Counted from the first letter of the stretch, positions 16,905 through 26,491 are shown. The stretch: DNA of 64,000 bases from Collinsella sp. (GCA_019419505.1 DXZS01000017.1:62001-126000); one strand, 5' to 3'. Notes: generated from the sequence alone by a model not told the origin. Made by a program: numbers and translations.

Positions 16905-17591
16905 CTATAAATAAACCCCCTCACCGAGCTGCTTGTGGAACTTGGCGTGATGGTCGCGTGCCCAGGTAAAGAGCGCCTGGTCAAAGTCGGTGCGCGTGGC
17001 CGGGACGCCAAAGACGCCGGCAACTTCGACGCGTACAAACTCTAGTGCCGGCAGCTTGTTGATGGCAGTGAGGGCAAACGGGGACGAGGGCTCCTCGAAC
17101 AGATAGCGGCTGCCTTGCAGCGCGTCGCAACTGGTGCACGTGTTGCCGAGCGACGGGGCTTTGGAGGCTCGCGCGCCTACGGGCTTGTAGCCGCAGCGCT
17201 TAGAAAGATAGTCGCGGATCTCGCCCGGCACGCAGCCAAGAGCGGGCACGATGGCGAGTGCGTTGGCGTTGGCCGTGTCGATGGTAATGTGCCCGGCTTC
17301 GTTGGACGCGTGCGCGATGGCGATGCCCTTGTCGTCATCGGTTCGATAGGGAATGCCGAAGGCCGCGACCGAGGTCTCTTTGTGACACTTCCAGCACTCG
17401 CGCTTGCCCAGTACTAGATATATATACGGCGCTGAGGGGTCGGATCGGTCAACACCGGGCAGCCACTCGGCAAAAGGCTCGGGGTTGACGCCGCTGGGTA
17501 CATACCAGATCTTCTTGGTCCGGTCCCATTTGGCGCCCAGCGCCTTGGCTTCTTCTTTGTGCGAAAAGGGGACATCGAGCTCGGTGCGCAT
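16905..17591 (-). CDS. DUF5710 domain protein with zinc-ribbon cysteines
   Basis: A 228-residue protein. The N-terminal 50 residues match the DUF5710 pattern (LDVPFSHKEEAKALGAKWD ... KKIWYVP), a small fold often attached to DNA-processing or mobile-element proteins. Two CxxC pairs, ECWKCHKET and NTCTSCDAL, probably bind zinc. The remainder is unassigned. AAGGAG lies 6 nt before the ATG at 17591. The gene converges on the endonuclease with a 56-bp gap that holds nothing recognisable. Function is unknown; the context is the defence region. Confidence 0.7.
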   Translation of the reverse strand: MRTELDVPFSHKEEAKALGAKWDRTKKIWYVPSGVNPEPFAEWLPGVDRSDPSAPYIYLVLGKRECWKCHKETSVAAFGIPYRTDDDKGIAIAHASNEAGHITIDTANANALAIVPALGCVPGEIRDYLSKRCGYKPVGARASKAPSLGNTCTSCDALQGSRYLFEEPSSPFALTAINKLPALEFVRVEVAGVFGVPATRTDFDQALFTWARDHHAKFHKQLGEGVYL

Positions 17592-17890
17592 GGCGGCTCC
17601 TTGGTGCTGCAGGTGCGAGTGGCTCAAGGATACCGCAGGGCGCAGACATCGCGGCGTTTTGTTGAGAAGTTGCGGCGCGGACTGCTTGGTTACGCCGTTA
17701 GATAAATTGGCAAGTAGATGGTCGGCTTTTGACCAGTTGGGCGGTTGGAGCAGCTTGCGGCGCAGTTTTGTGCCTGGCTATTGTTGATGTTGGGGTATTG
17801 AATATATTTGGCTGCCATTCGTCAGGTGAATTGATGTTACGTTGCGATGACGGTTGGAACTGCCAGCGGATTTAGCGACATAAAACAAAA

Positions 17891-17918
17891 CAGCCCAGAG
17901 GACATAGCCTCTGAGCTG
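17891..17918 (-). terminator. tRNA-Val terminator
   Basis: CAGCCCAGAGG pairs with CCTCTGAGCTG around a 6-nt loop. On the minus strand it is followed by TTTTGTTTTA, immediately after the tRNA 3' end. The 300 bp between here and the DUF5710 gene hold no feature I recognise. Confidence 0.85.
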
Positions 17919-17926
17919 CGAACATT

Positions 17927-18001
17927 TGGTGGGCGTTAGAAGATTTGAACTTCTGACCTCTTCCGTGTCAGGGAAGCGCTCTCCCCCTGAGCTAAACGCC
18001 C
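17927..18001 (-). tRNA. tRNA-Val (GAC), CCA encoded
   Basis: Minus-strand cloverleaf: acceptor GGGCGTT/AACGCCC, anticodon stem CTTCC/GGAAG with loop CTGACAC (anticodon GAC), T-loop TTCAAAT, and an encoded CCA. A promoter and a terminator flank it. Confidence 0.95.
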
Positions 18002-18030
18002 GATCAAGGGTGCGCAAGCGCGCAAGGGAT

Positions 18031-18059
18031 AATATAACGGAGCCTGAACTCGGTGGCAA
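18031..18059 (-). promoter_or_regulatory. tRNA-Val promoter
   Basis: On the minus strand TTGCCA, a 17-bp spacer and TATATT, about 30 bp before the tRNA 5' end. Confidence 0.7.
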
Positions 18060-18290
18060 GAACATTTTTAAAAATCGCTTACATTGTGGAATTCGGGGGC
18101 TTTGTCATATCCATTTCAAAAGAGCCTGCTGCCGCGATTTGACTGTCGCATAATGCAAGGCCATTGCGGTATCGAGCTATGGAAAGACGTCTGCGGAATT
18201 GTCCTACCGATAAGCGGACAAGCCTTCGGCTGGTGCCTTCGCCGTGGTAAGGTAAGCCGAATTGTTTCCAGGCTGCTTCGAGGGAATGGA

Positions 18291-19313
18291 ATGAGCAAAG
18301 AGCGTGTCGAGCAGGTCGAAGGCGCAGGGGCTTCGGTGCCGATGACCGATATATCGAACATTGATGTGCCCGAGGGCACCGATGAGCTCAGCCGTAGCAC
18401 CCGCCGCGCTTGGCGCGAGCGCCTGAACAGCGCTTCGACGCGCAAGATGATCACGGGCGTCTTGGCTACGCTGGTGGGCGGTTCGTTTTGGGGCTTCTCG
18501 GGCACCAGCGCGAGCTTTCTGTTCGATACCTACCACGTCGACACCTTGTGGCTTATGAGCGTGCGTCAGATTCTCGCCGGTCTACTCTTTATGGCCGTGG
18601 TTGTTACGCGCGACCGCGAGCGCCTGATTAAGCTCTGGACCACACCCGCCGATCGCAAGCAGCTGCTGCTCTTTACCGCCTTTGGTCTGCTGTTCAACCA
18701 GTTTTGCTATCTTTCGGCCGTGCGCCTGACGAACGCCGGAACCGCGACGGTGCTCCAGTGCCTGCAGCTCGTTATCATCATGGGCTACACCTGCGTGACC
18801 GATCGCCGCATGCCGCGTACTCGCGAAGTTATCGGCATTGGCCTGGCTCTGGGTGGAACCTTTTTAATCGCCACCGGCGGCGACCCCACCAGCCTGAATA
18901 TCTCGCCGCTTGGCCTGGCAGCAGGTCTTATGTGTGCGGTCAGCGCCACGTGTATGGCGGTGATTCCCGCCAAGATCCTGCCCGAATACGGCAGCCCCAT
19001 CGTCACGGGCTCGGCAATGCTCACGGCGGGCGTGGTCTCGTGCGTCTTCGTGCAGCCTTGGGCGCATATGCCGGCACTCGACGCTGCCGGCGTCGAGGCG
19101 CTCGCGGTATTCGTGGTTATCGGCTCGTTTTTTGCTTACATGCTCTATATGGAGGGCGTCAAGGATATTGGCTCCGTACGTGCGAGTCTCATCGGAACTG
19201 TGGAGCCGGTCTCGGCAACCATTACCAGCGCCGTTATGCTGGGCACGGTGTTTTTGCCGACCGACCTTATCGGCTTTGCCATGATCATCGTGATGATGTT
19301 CCTCACGGTGTAG
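18291..19313 (+). CDS. EamA/DMT family transporter
   Basis: A 340-residue drug/metabolite-transporter superfamily protein with about ten hydrophobic helices after a 50-residue hydrophilic N-terminus. The two EamA repeats begin at GVLATLVGGSFWGFSGTSASFLF and LGLAAGLMCAVSATCMAVIP (both cited as start points). The second repeat ends with the typical IGTVEPVSATITSAVMLG and LIGFAMIIVMMFL. Members export or import small metabolites and amino acids; the substrate cannot be told. The start at 18291 follows AGGGAATGG; an in-frame ATG at 18084 would cover the tRNA promoter side. The C-terminus is short but ends after the tenth helix, so I do not call it broken. Confidence 0.85.
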   Translation: MSKERVEQVEGAGASVPMTDISNIDVPEGTDELSRSTRRAWRERLNSASTRKMITGVLATLVGGSFWGFSGTSASFLFDTYHVDTLWLMSVRQILAGLLFMAVVVTRDRERLIKLWTTPADRKQLLLFTAFGLLFNQFCYLSAVRLTNAGTATVLQCLQLVIIMGYTCVTDRRMPRTREVIGIGLALGGTFLIATGGDPTSLNISPLGLAAGLMCAVSATCMAVIPAKILPEYGSPIVTGSAMLTAGVVSCVFVQPWAHMPALDAAGVEALAVFVVIGSFFAYMLYMEGVKDIGSVRASLIGTVEPVSATITSAVMLGTVFLPTDLIGFAMIIVMMFLTV

Positions 19314-19462
19314 CTGGCGCCGCCGCCAAGACAGAAAAGGTGTTGTGCCACATTTTCGCCAATTGATGTCCGTGTCTGGAGTTTAGCTGTCGATGCTCAA
19401 AATGCCATAAACTGGTAACGTTATGGACTTTTTCATTGCGACTCAATTGCGAGGATTTCTTT

Positions 19463-21784
19463 ATGGCTGGTAATCACTTTAAGGGCAGCGATAGCGGCCG
19501 CCCTGCAGTTCCGCCGCGTCCGAACGGGGCTGGTAAGGCCGGCACGCCGGGCGGCGCTGGACAGGGCGGTTCCGGTAAGCGCGTGTCCCCGGGCGAGACG
19601 GCGATGTTTACCGCTCTGTACGAGCAGTCACAAAAGGCAAAAAAGACTGGCCGTGCAAGAGGGGATGTCTTTGCGGGCGGTGCAACCTCCACGTCGCAGC
19701 CGAGCGGGGCTCCTTCGGTACCCGCGAACAACGCAGGTGCTGCCAACGCCGCGAATGCCGCCGGCAACGTTGATGCCGGCAAGGCCGCCAACAATACTCC
19801 CTCTGCCGGTGGCGCGGGGCTTACGGGTAACCTTGGCACGATTTACACCGGTGCCTCCGAGACTGGCACGTTCGCCCGCCTGGATGATAGCGGTGCCGAG
19901 TTTGCGGGCTCGGGTTCCAAGGAAGATTATTACGATTTTGGCTTGAACTACGGTAGCGACGCTTCGTCGAGTTCGACCTCTGACGGTCTGGTCCGTCATC
20001 GCCATCGCAAGGGCGAACGCAAAAAGCGTCACACCGGCGCCATTATTGCCGCTGTAGTCGCGGTGCTTCTCGTTGCGCTTGGCGCAAGCGGCTTTATGCT
20101 GCTTAACTCGGCAAAGACCGTAAAGAGCGAAGCGAAGGAGGCTGTCGAGATTGTCGGTGGCCTTAAGGACAAGGTCACGTCGGGCGATTTTTCGACGCTG
20201 CCTGACGACGCGAAGAAGATTGATGAGCTTTGCGACAGCATGAAGGCGGAGACCTCGAGCCCGCTGTGGACGGCGGCTTCGTTTATCCCGGTGTATGGCA
20301 GTGACATCAACGCAGCCCGCACCATGATTGATGCCCTGTCCGATGTCTCGAGCAACGCGCTGGTTCCCATGGCCGACAACCTTTCGCAGGCCACGCCCGG
20401 CAAGCTGTTCCAGGACGGCATGATTAACGTGTCCGCGCTGCAGGCCGTTGCCGAATCGCTTTCCGATAGCTCCAAGGTGTTCAAGAGCGCCAACGAGAAG
20501 ATCCAAGGTATTGGCGATACTCATATTTCCCAGGTGACCGAGCTGGTCGATAAGGCCAAGGACGGCTTTGCTACCCTCAACGGCGCGGTTGACGCGGCGG
20601 AGAAGGTCGCCCCCGTCCTTCCCCAGATGCTCGGCGCCAACGGTCAGACGCGTCATTACCTTGTGCTCGCGATGAGCAATGTCGAGATCCGCGCCTGCGG
20701 CGGTTTCCCCGGTTCTCGCGGCGTGATGTCGGTGACTGACGGTAAGCTCGAACTGGGCGATTTTGTCAAAGTCGACATGATGAAAGAGCCTTTGAGCCCG
20801 CTTCCCATCACCGATGAAGAGGCAAACTTGTTCACGACCGGATGGGGCCTGACCGGATTCAACACGCTCGGATACACGATGGGCGACGTTACGATGACGC
20901 CTGATTATCCGCGTGCGGCTCAGCTTGCCAGCGATATGCAGAAGGCCATTGTCGGAGATGACATCGACGGCGTATTTGCAGTCGATCCGGTATTTTTGCA
21001 GTATATGCTCGGCGTTGTAGGCGGCACACAGCTTCCTGACGGCACCGTCGTTGATGGAAGCAACGCCGCAAAGGTGCTGCTGCACGATATTTATTGGAAT
21101 TACCCGGTAGAGGAACAGGACGCCATTTTTGCGGCGGTTGCCGGATCAGCTTTTAACAAGATCGTGGACGAACTGGGCTCCAGCGATATTACTAAGATTG
21201 CTGCCGCCATCGAAAAGGGCGCTTCCGAGGGTCGCATCCTCATGTATTCGAGAAATGATGACGAGGAAAAGGCCGCGAAGGCTCTTGGAATATCGGGCGC
21301 TCTCCAAACCGATACGTCGGAGGCTCCGATTTTGGGCGTCTATGTGAACAACTACAGCTATTCAAAGATGGATTGGTTCCTCGATAAGCGAGTCACCATC
21401 GATTCTTCGGTTGAAAATGCCGATGGCTCGACGACGTATCGAGTGACCACCTCGCTCAAAAACACGATGACCCCCCAGGAGAAGGCCGAGATGCCTGGTT
21501 ATTTCCAGGGCCATAACGGCATTAGCCAGGATATTGATGATGAGGTGCTGAGGCTTTATCTCTATGCTCCTGCGGGAGGCAGCATTTCGGACATTAAGAC
21601 TTCGGGCTCCGGTTCTATCGAGATGAACGAAGCGACGCACGATGGCTTGAAGGTTGCATGGGGCGGTGTCCACATGCTTCTTGGACAAGACATAAAGGTC
21701 GAGTACACGGTCACGACTTCGAAGGACTCTGGGCACAAAGAGCTTAAGGTTCGTACCACGCCAACCGCTCAAACGTTCGAATAG
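19463..21784 (+). CDS. DUF4012 domain membrane protein
   Basis: A 773-residue protein in three parts. Residues 1-190 form a low-complexity cytoplasmic region rich in Gly, Ala, Ser and Pro, ending in a basic stretch (RHRHRKGERKKRH). One membrane helix spans about 191-215. The large extracytoplasmic part is of the DUF4012 type, with coiled stretches and the segment RHYLVLAMSNVEIRACGGFPGSRG. DUF4012 proteins are common in actinobacteria near cell-envelope polysaccharide genes; their biochemical role is not settled. The glmM gene follows by 12 bp, which supports a cell-wall role. The start at 19463 follows GAGGA. Confidence 0.8.
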   Translation: MAGNHFKGSDSGRPAVPPRPNGAGKAGTPGGAGQGGSGKRVSPGETAMFTALYEQSQKAKKTGRARGDVFAGGATSTSQPSGAPSVPANNAGAANAANAAGNVDAGKAANNTPSAGGAGLTGNLGTIYTGASETGTFARLDDSGAEFAGSGSKEDYYDFGLNYGSDASSSSTSDGLVRHRHRKGERKKRHTGAIIAAVVAVLLVALGASGFMLLNSAKTVKSEAKEAVEIVGGLKDKVTSGDFSTLPDDAKKIDELCDSMKAETSSPLWTAASFIPVYGSDINAARTMIDALSDVSSNALVPMADNLSQATPGKLFQDGMINVSALQAVAESLSDSSKVFKSANEKIQGIGDTHISQVTELVDKAKDGFATLNGAVDAAEKVAPVLPQMLGANGQTRHYLVLAMSNVEIRACGGFPGSRGVMSVTDGKLELGDFVKVDMMKEPLSPLPITDEEANLFTTGWGLTGFNTLGYTMGDVTMTPDYPRAAQLASDMQKAIVGDDIDGVFAVDPVFLQYMLGVVGGTQLPDGTVVDGSNAAKVLLHDIYWNYPVEEQDAIFAAVAGSAFNKIVDELGSSDITKIAAAIEKGASEGRILMYSRNDDEEKAAKALGISGALQTDTSEAPILGVYVNNYSYSKMDWFLDKRVTIDSSVENADGSTTYRVTTSLKNTMTPQEKAEMPGYFQGHNGISQDIDDEVLRLYLYAPAGGSISDIKTSGSGSIEMNEATHDGLKVAWGGVHMLLGQDIKVEYTVTTSKDSGHKELKVRTTPTAQTFE

Positions 21785-21796
21785 GATAAGTAAGAT

Positions 21797-23128
21797 ATGA
21801 AGTACTTTGGCACCGACGGCTTTCGCGGTGAGGCCAACGTTGGGCTGACGGTAGAGCACGCTTATAAGATCGGCCGCTTTGTGGGCTGGTATTACGGCGC
21901 CAACCGCGGGGCCAAGGCGCGCGTGATCGTGGGCAAGGACACGCGTCGCTCGAGCTATATGTTCGAGGCGGCGCTGGTGAGCGGCCTGGTCGCGAGCGGC
22001 GCGGACGCCTACATGCTGCACGTGATCCCGACGCCGGGCGTGGCGCATCAGACCGTGGAGGGCTGCTTCGATTGCGGCATCATGATCAGCGCGAGCCACA
22101 ACCCGTTTTGCGATAACGGCATTAAGCTCGTCAATAGCGACGGTTTTAAGATGGACGAGGACGTACTGGAGCTCATCGAGGACTACATCGATGGCAAGAG
22201 CGAAGTTCCGTTGGCCACGGGCAGCCACATCGGTGCCACGGTGGACTACATGCAGGGCCGCAACCGCTACATTGCTTCGCTCATTGCAAGTGCGAACTTT
22301 TCGCTGCAGGGCGTCAAGATCGGTATCGACTGCGCCAACGGCTCGGCTTCCTCGGTGGCCAAGCCGGTGTTCGACGCGCTGGGCGCCGACGTGCGCGTGA
22401 TCAATGCCGCGCCCGATGGCTTTAACATCAACGTCGACTGCGGCTCCACGCATATGGAGCGTCTGCAGCGCCATGTGGTGGAGCAGGGCCTGGACGTGGG
22501 CTTTGCCTACGACGGCGATGCCGACCGCTGCCTGGCCGTGGACGAGCGCGGGCGCGTGGTCGACGGCGACCAGATCCTGTACGTGTGCGGCGTGTATCTG
22601 AACAAGCACGGGCGCCTCTCGGGCGGTACCGTGGTGCCAACGATTGCCAGTAACTTTGGCCTTGTCAAGTCGCTGGAGCTTGCCGGCCTGAGCGCCGTGA
22701 CCAGCGGCGTGGGCGACCGTCACGTGTATGCCAAGATGCGCGAGGGCGGCTACAGCCTGGGCGGCGAGCAGACGGGCCATACGATCTTTGGCGATATCGA
22801 GCGCACGGGCGACGGCATTATGACTTCGCTGCGCGTGATGGAAGTGATTCGTGCCGAGCGCGAGACGCTCTCGCAGCTCACGGCTCCGTGCAAGTTGCTG
22901 CCGCAGGCGCAGGTGGCCGTGCGCGTGGCGGACAAGGACGCCGCGCTCGAGAACATGGGCGTGCAGAACGCCATCGCCGAGGCCGAGGCTGCGCTGGCAG
23001 GCGAGGGCCGCGTGCTCGTGCGCAAGAGCGGAACCGAGTCGGTTATCCGCGTGCTGGCCGAGGCGCCCGACCAAGCATCCGCCGATGCCGCCATGAAGCG
23101 CATCGCCAACGCGCTCGAGGCTCTGTAA
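21797..23128 (+). CDS. glmM: Phosphoglucosamine mutase
   Basis: Converts glucosamine-6-P to glucosamine-1-P for UDP-GlcNAc, hence peptidoglycan. The 443-residue protein has all four phosphohexomutase signatures: the phosphoserine loop ISASHNPF (S100), the metal loop YDGDADRC, the sugar-binding loop GGEQTGH, and the C-terminal phosphate-binding RKSGTES. The N-terminal FGTDGFRG is typical of GlmM rather than phosphoglucomutase. It lies 12 bp after the DUF4012 gene and is probably co-transcribed. Confidence 0.96.
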   Translation: MKYFGTDGFRGEANVGLTVEHAYKIGRFVGWYYGANRGAKARVIVGKDTRRSSYMFEAALVSGLVASGADAYMLHVIPTPGVAHQTVEGCFDCGIMISASHNPFCDNGIKLVNSDGFKMDEDVLELIEDYIDGKSEVPLATGSHIGATVDYMQGRNRYIASLIASANFSLQGVKIGIDCANGSASSVAKPVFDALGADVRVINAAPDGFNINVDCGSTHMERLQRHVVEQGLDVGFAYDGDADRCLAVDERGRVVDGDQILYVCGVYLNKHGRLSGGTVVPTIASNFGLVKSLELAGLSAVTSGVGDRHVYAKMREGGYSLGGEQTGHTIFGDIERTGDGIMTSLRVMEVIRAERETLSQLTAPCKLLPQAQVAVRVADKDAALENMGVQNAIAEAEAALAGEGRVLVRKSGTESVIRVLAEAPDQASADAAMKRIANALEAL

Positions 23129-23164
23129 GGTAGTCATTGGGGACGTTCTTAAACGACTAGGTGG

Positions 23165-23203
23165 AAAGGGGGCGCCGCGGATTGGTTCCGCGGCGTCCCC
23201 TTT
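23165..23203. terminator. Bidirectional terminator between glmM and the M32 peptidase
   Basis: A 17-bp stem (AAAGGGGGCGCCGCGGA with one G-U pair) in the gap between convergent genes, with short A and T runs on either side. Confidence 0.8.
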
Positions 23204-23225
23204 GCGTTGGCGTGTCGGTTATGCC

Positions 23226-24809
23226 TTACAGTTCGTAGAGCGTGGTGAACTTGTCCTGCAGGTAGCTGCAGTAGTAGCGGGCATCGAACGCCATGCCGCA
23301 CGCGCCCTTGATGAGCTCCGGCGCGTCCTTGGCGCGGCCCCACTGCCAAATGTGCTCGCCCAGCCAGGCGCGGACGGGTGTCAGGTCGCCGCTCGCACAG
23401 GCGCCGTTGAGGTCGACACCGTCGCGGCACATGGCCGGCACAAACATGGCGTCGTAGGCGCTGCCCAGCGCATAGGTGGGGAAGTAGCCAAACGAGCCGC
23501 CGCTCCAGTGCGTATCCTGCAGGCAACCACGCGTGTCGTCGGGAACGGGGATGCCCAGGTACTCGTTCATAAAGCGATTCCAAAGCGCGGGGATATCCTT
23601 GGCTGTGGCCTCGCCGGCAAACAGCATGCGCTCGATCTCGTAGCGCACCATAACGTGCAGCGGATAGGTGAGCTCGTCGGCCTCGGTGCGGATCAACGAC
23701 GGCTGCGCGATGTTCACGGCGCGGTAGAGCGTGTCCTCGTCGACGTCGCCGTAGACCTCGGGCGCGTGGCGGCGCAGCACCTCGAGCAGCGGTCCCATAA
23801 AGGCGCGGCTGCGACCCACGGTGTTCTCGAAAAAGCGGCTCTGGCTCTCGTGGATGCCCATGGAGGTGCCGCCCTCAAGACAGGTGCGCGCATAGGCGGG
23901 ATTGACGCCCAGCTCGTACATGGCATGTCCCGCCTCGTGGATGATGCTGTAGACGTTGGAGATGCAATCGTTCTCGTAGATGTGTGTCGCGATGCGCGCG
24001 TCACCCACGGCAAAGCCCTCGCTAAACGGGTGTTCGGTAAAGGCAAGCGTGGTGTCGTTCAGGTTCAGGCCGACGAGCTTCATAAGGTCGAAGCTCATGG
24101 CGCGCTGGGCGGCCTCGGGCACGCGGGCGTGCAAAAAGTCGGCAGCGGGCTGCTGGCCGCGCTCGCCGATGGCGTGCACGAGCGGCACGACCGTCGCCTT
24201 GACCTCATCGCAAAACGCATCGAAGCTCTTGGCGGAAAGGCCGCGCTCGTACTGGTCGAGCCAAACGTCGTATGGGTCGCGCTTGGGGTCCATGAGTTCG
24301 GCCTGATGCTTAAGTTGGGCGACGATTCTATCCACATAGGGCTCAAAACTCGCCCAGTCGTTGGCCGTCTTGGCCTTGTGCCACACGGCGTCGGCCTCGC
24401 AGGTGAGCCTGGTCCAGGCCTCGGCCTCCTCGGTAGGAATAACGCTTGCCTCGCGCTGGTCGCGGCCGAGCACGCGGATCTCGTCGAGCAGCTGCGGGTC
24501 GTCTACGTGTCCGCCTGCAACCGTCTCGCGCGCTAACGAGCGTACGAGCTCAACGGACTTCTCGCTGGTCAGTAGCTTGTGATGCTCGCCGGCAAGCGTG
24601 CCCATGGCGTCGGCACGGGCGGCAGCACCGTTGGCAGGAGCAATCGTCGCTCCATCGAACTCGGCAATCTTGAGCAGGTACTCGCGAGTCCACAGCTTGC
24701 CCTCGAGTTTGCGGAACTTTTTGACGGCCTTGTCGACTTTAGCAGCCTTGACGCCCTTGGCAGCCTTTGCCACGGCGGCCTGGGCCTTCTTATCGAGTTT
24801 CTTTCCCAT
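23226..24809 (-). CDS. M32 family metallocarboxypeptidase
   Basis: Removes C-terminal residues from peptides in the cytoplasm. The 527-residue protein has the zinc motif HEAGH in IIHEAGHAMYELG. It is followed by the conserved GIHESQSRFFEN, whose glutamate is the third zinc ligand. Both are diagnostic for M32. The first 35 residues are an Ala/Lys-rich extension (KKAQAAVAKAAKGVKAAK) not found in most homologues and of unknown role. The gene is monocistronic, between glmM and the pheS T-box. Confidence 0.94.
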   Translation of the reverse strand: MGKKLDKKAQAAVAKAAKGVKAAKVDKAVKKFRKLEGKLWTREYLLKIAEFDGATIAPANGAAARADAMGTLAGEHHKLLTSEKSVELVRSLARETVAGGHVDDPQLLDEIRVLGRDQREASVIPTEEAEAWTRLTCEADAVWHKAKTANDWASFEPYVDRIVAQLKHQAELMDPKRDPYDVWLDQYERGLSAKSFDAFCDEVKATVVPLVHAIGERGQQPAADFLHARVPEAAQRAMSFDLMKLVGLNLNDTTLAFTEHPFSEGFAVGDARIATHIYENDCISNVYSIIHEAGHAMYELGVNPAYARTCLEGGTSMGIHESQSRFFENTVGRSRAFMGPLLEVLRRHAPEVYGDVDEDTLYRAVNIAQPSLIRTEADELTYPLHVMVRYEIERMLFAGEATAKDIPALWNRFMNEYLGIPVPDDTRGCLQDTHWSGGSFGYFPTYALGSAYDAMFVPAMCRDGVDLNGACASGDLTPVRAWLGEHIWQWGRAKDAPELIKGACGMAFDARYYCSYLQDKFTTLYEL

Positions 24810-24954
24810 ACCGTATCCTTAATCTCGCAGGCCGAGCGCCGCAGGCGGGTGCGCGGCCAATTTGCACAGCTACCTGCCTTGTACCCAGCGCGAACAAAAC
24901 GGAACGCGGCGATGCGCTCGCGAAATGTGTTATCCTATAGCCCAATGCGTTGAC

Positions 24955-25228
24955 GGAGAGGGTTTTTGCCCGCCGCGTCGCCGGCAAGAGAGGGAAGGTC
25001 ATGGGCTGCAAGCCTTCCTGCGGTGGCAAGGGCCAAGCGTTCACTCCCGAGCAGCAACCTCAACGGGCGCGCGGCCGACGGCGGTGAAGCCCCAGTAGGG
25101 AAGCCGTGAGCCTCGCGACAAGGGGCGCAGAGTGGGCACGGCGGGCCAGACATCCGCCGGGTCAAACAAGGTGGTACCGCGGAATTCAACCGTCCTTGGG
25201 CAATGCACATGCCCGAGGACGGTTTTTT
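24955..25228 (+). ncRNA. T-box riboswitch upstream of pheS
   Basis: A tRNA-sensing leader with the canonical T-box AAGGTGGTACCGCGG at 25168-25182. It is followed by a terminator whose 12-bp stem (25190-25201 with 25211-25222) ends in six Ts. Uncharged tRNA-Phe should bind and favour the antiterminator, allowing pheS-pheT transcription. A TTC at 25015-25017 in the presumed Stem I is a candidate Phe specifier, but I could not fold Stem I to prove it. The 5' boundary is approximate. Upstream to 24810 I see nothing else. Confidence 0.92.
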
Positions 25229-25313
25229 GTTACCGAACCGGGCCGCGCATCTGCAGCATCGGGCGGCGTCAGCCGTCCCGGAGCGCGGATGCGCGAGAGA
25301 CGAAAGGGAAGAC

Positions 25314-26390
25314 ATGAGTCTGATTGATGATCTGGTCAAACTCGAGGAAGAGGCCAAGGAGCTCGTCACTAGCGCCGACGACGCCGCCAAGCTCGAGGCT
25401 GCGCGCGTTGAGCTGCTCGGTCGCAAGGGCCGTATCACCGGCCTGATGCGCATGATGGGCAAGCTCGCCCCCGAGGATCGTCCCATGATGGGCAAACGCG
25501 CCAACGAGATGCGCCATCTGATCGAGGGCATGCTCGACGAGCGCACCACCGAGATGAAGGCCGCCGCCCTCAAGCACGCACTCGAGCACGAGGCCGTCGA
25601 CATCACGCTGCCGGGGATCCGTCCGCAGATCGGTCACCAGCACCTGATCAAGCAGATCATCGAGGAGGCCGAGGACATCTTCTGCGGCATCGGCTACACC
25701 GTCGAGTCCGGCCCCATGGTCGATACCTCCTACTACAACTTCACCGCACTCAACGCGCCCATGGATCACCCGAGCCGCTCGGCTCGCGACACGTTCTATG
25801 TGGTCGACAACAACCCCGGCAGCGTCGCGCATCCCGAGGCTCACGCTCACGGCGAGTCCGACGTGCTGCTGCGCACCCAGACCTCGGGCGTGCAGATCCA
25901 CACCATGGAGTCGCAGAAGCCGCCCATCTACATGATCTGCCCGGGCACCGTCTACCGTCCCGACACGGCCGACGCCTGCCACCTGCCGCAGTTCAACCAG
26001 ATCGAGGGCCTAGTCGTCGACGAGGGTATCACCTTTGGCGATCTTAAGGGCACGCTCGACTACTTTGTTAAGTGCATGTTTGGTGAGGATCGCAAGACGC
26101 GCTATCGCCCGCACTTCTTCCCCTTCACCGAGCCTTCCTGCGAGGTGGACGTGAGCTGCCACGTGTGCGGCGGCAAGGGCTGCAACTTCTGCAAGCACAG
26201 CGGCTGGATCGAGATCCTGGGCTGCGGCATGGTCGACCCCAACGTCCTTATCAACTGCGGCATCGACCCCGAGAAGTACACCGGCTTCGCCTTTGGTATT
26301 GGCGCCGAGCGCGTCGCGGCACTGCGCTACGACCTGCCCGACCTCAGAACTCTCATGACGGGTGATATGCGCTTCTTGAATCAGTTCTAG
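25314..26390 (+). CDS. pheS: Phenylalanyl-tRNA synthetase alpha subunit
   Basis: Charges tRNA-Phe as an alpha2-beta2 enzyme with PheT. The 358-residue protein has an N-terminal coiled coil (about 1-90) followed by the class II catalytic core. LPGIRPQIGHQHLIKQI marks its start. Motif 2 includes GTVYRPDTADACHLPQFNQIEG and motif 3 is GFAFGIGAERVAAL. An insertion with CHVCGGKGCNFCKHSG resembles a zinc knuckle seen in some PheS proteins. AAAGGGAAG precedes the ATG at 25314; the longer open frame runs through the T-box terminator and is not coding. Confidence 0.96.
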   Translation: MSLIDDLVKLEEEAKELVTSADDAAKLEAARVELLGRKGRITGLMRMMGKLAPEDRPMMGKRANEMRHLIEGMLDERTTEMKAAALKHALEHEAVDITLPGIRPQIGHQHLIKQIIEEAEDIFCGIGYTVESGPMVDTSYYNFTALNAPMDHPSRSARDTFYVVDNNPGSVAHPEAHAHGESDVLLRTQTSGVQIHTMESQKPPIYMICPGTVYRPDTADACHLPQFNQIEGLVVDEGITFGDLKGTLDYFVKCMFGEDRKTRYRPHFFPFTEPSCEVDVSCHVCGGKGCNFCKHSGWIEILGCGMVDPNVLINCGIDPEKYTGFAFGIGAERVAALRYDLPDLRTLMTGDMRFLNQF

Positions 26391-26398
26391 GCTGCGGC

Positions 26399-26491
26399 TT
26401 GCCCAAGCACGGCACCTCGGCGCTCATTCGTCGCTTGCGTACCAAAGTACGCGGCGCTCCTCTTTCGGGCCGATCTGCCGCACTTGGACAA
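26399..26491. repeat. Imperfect palindrome between pheS and pheT
   Basis: TTGCCCAAG at the left pairs with CTTGGACAA at the right, with interrupted complementarity inward to a central GCGTACCAAAGTACGC hairpin (26437-26452). It begins 9 bp after the pheS stop. It may attenuate or process the pheST message. Confidence 0.6.

Noticed and set aside
18291..19313. Frameshifted or truncated EamA transporter
   Set aside because: The protein is somewhat short at the C-terminus but contains both EamA repeats and ends after the last helix.
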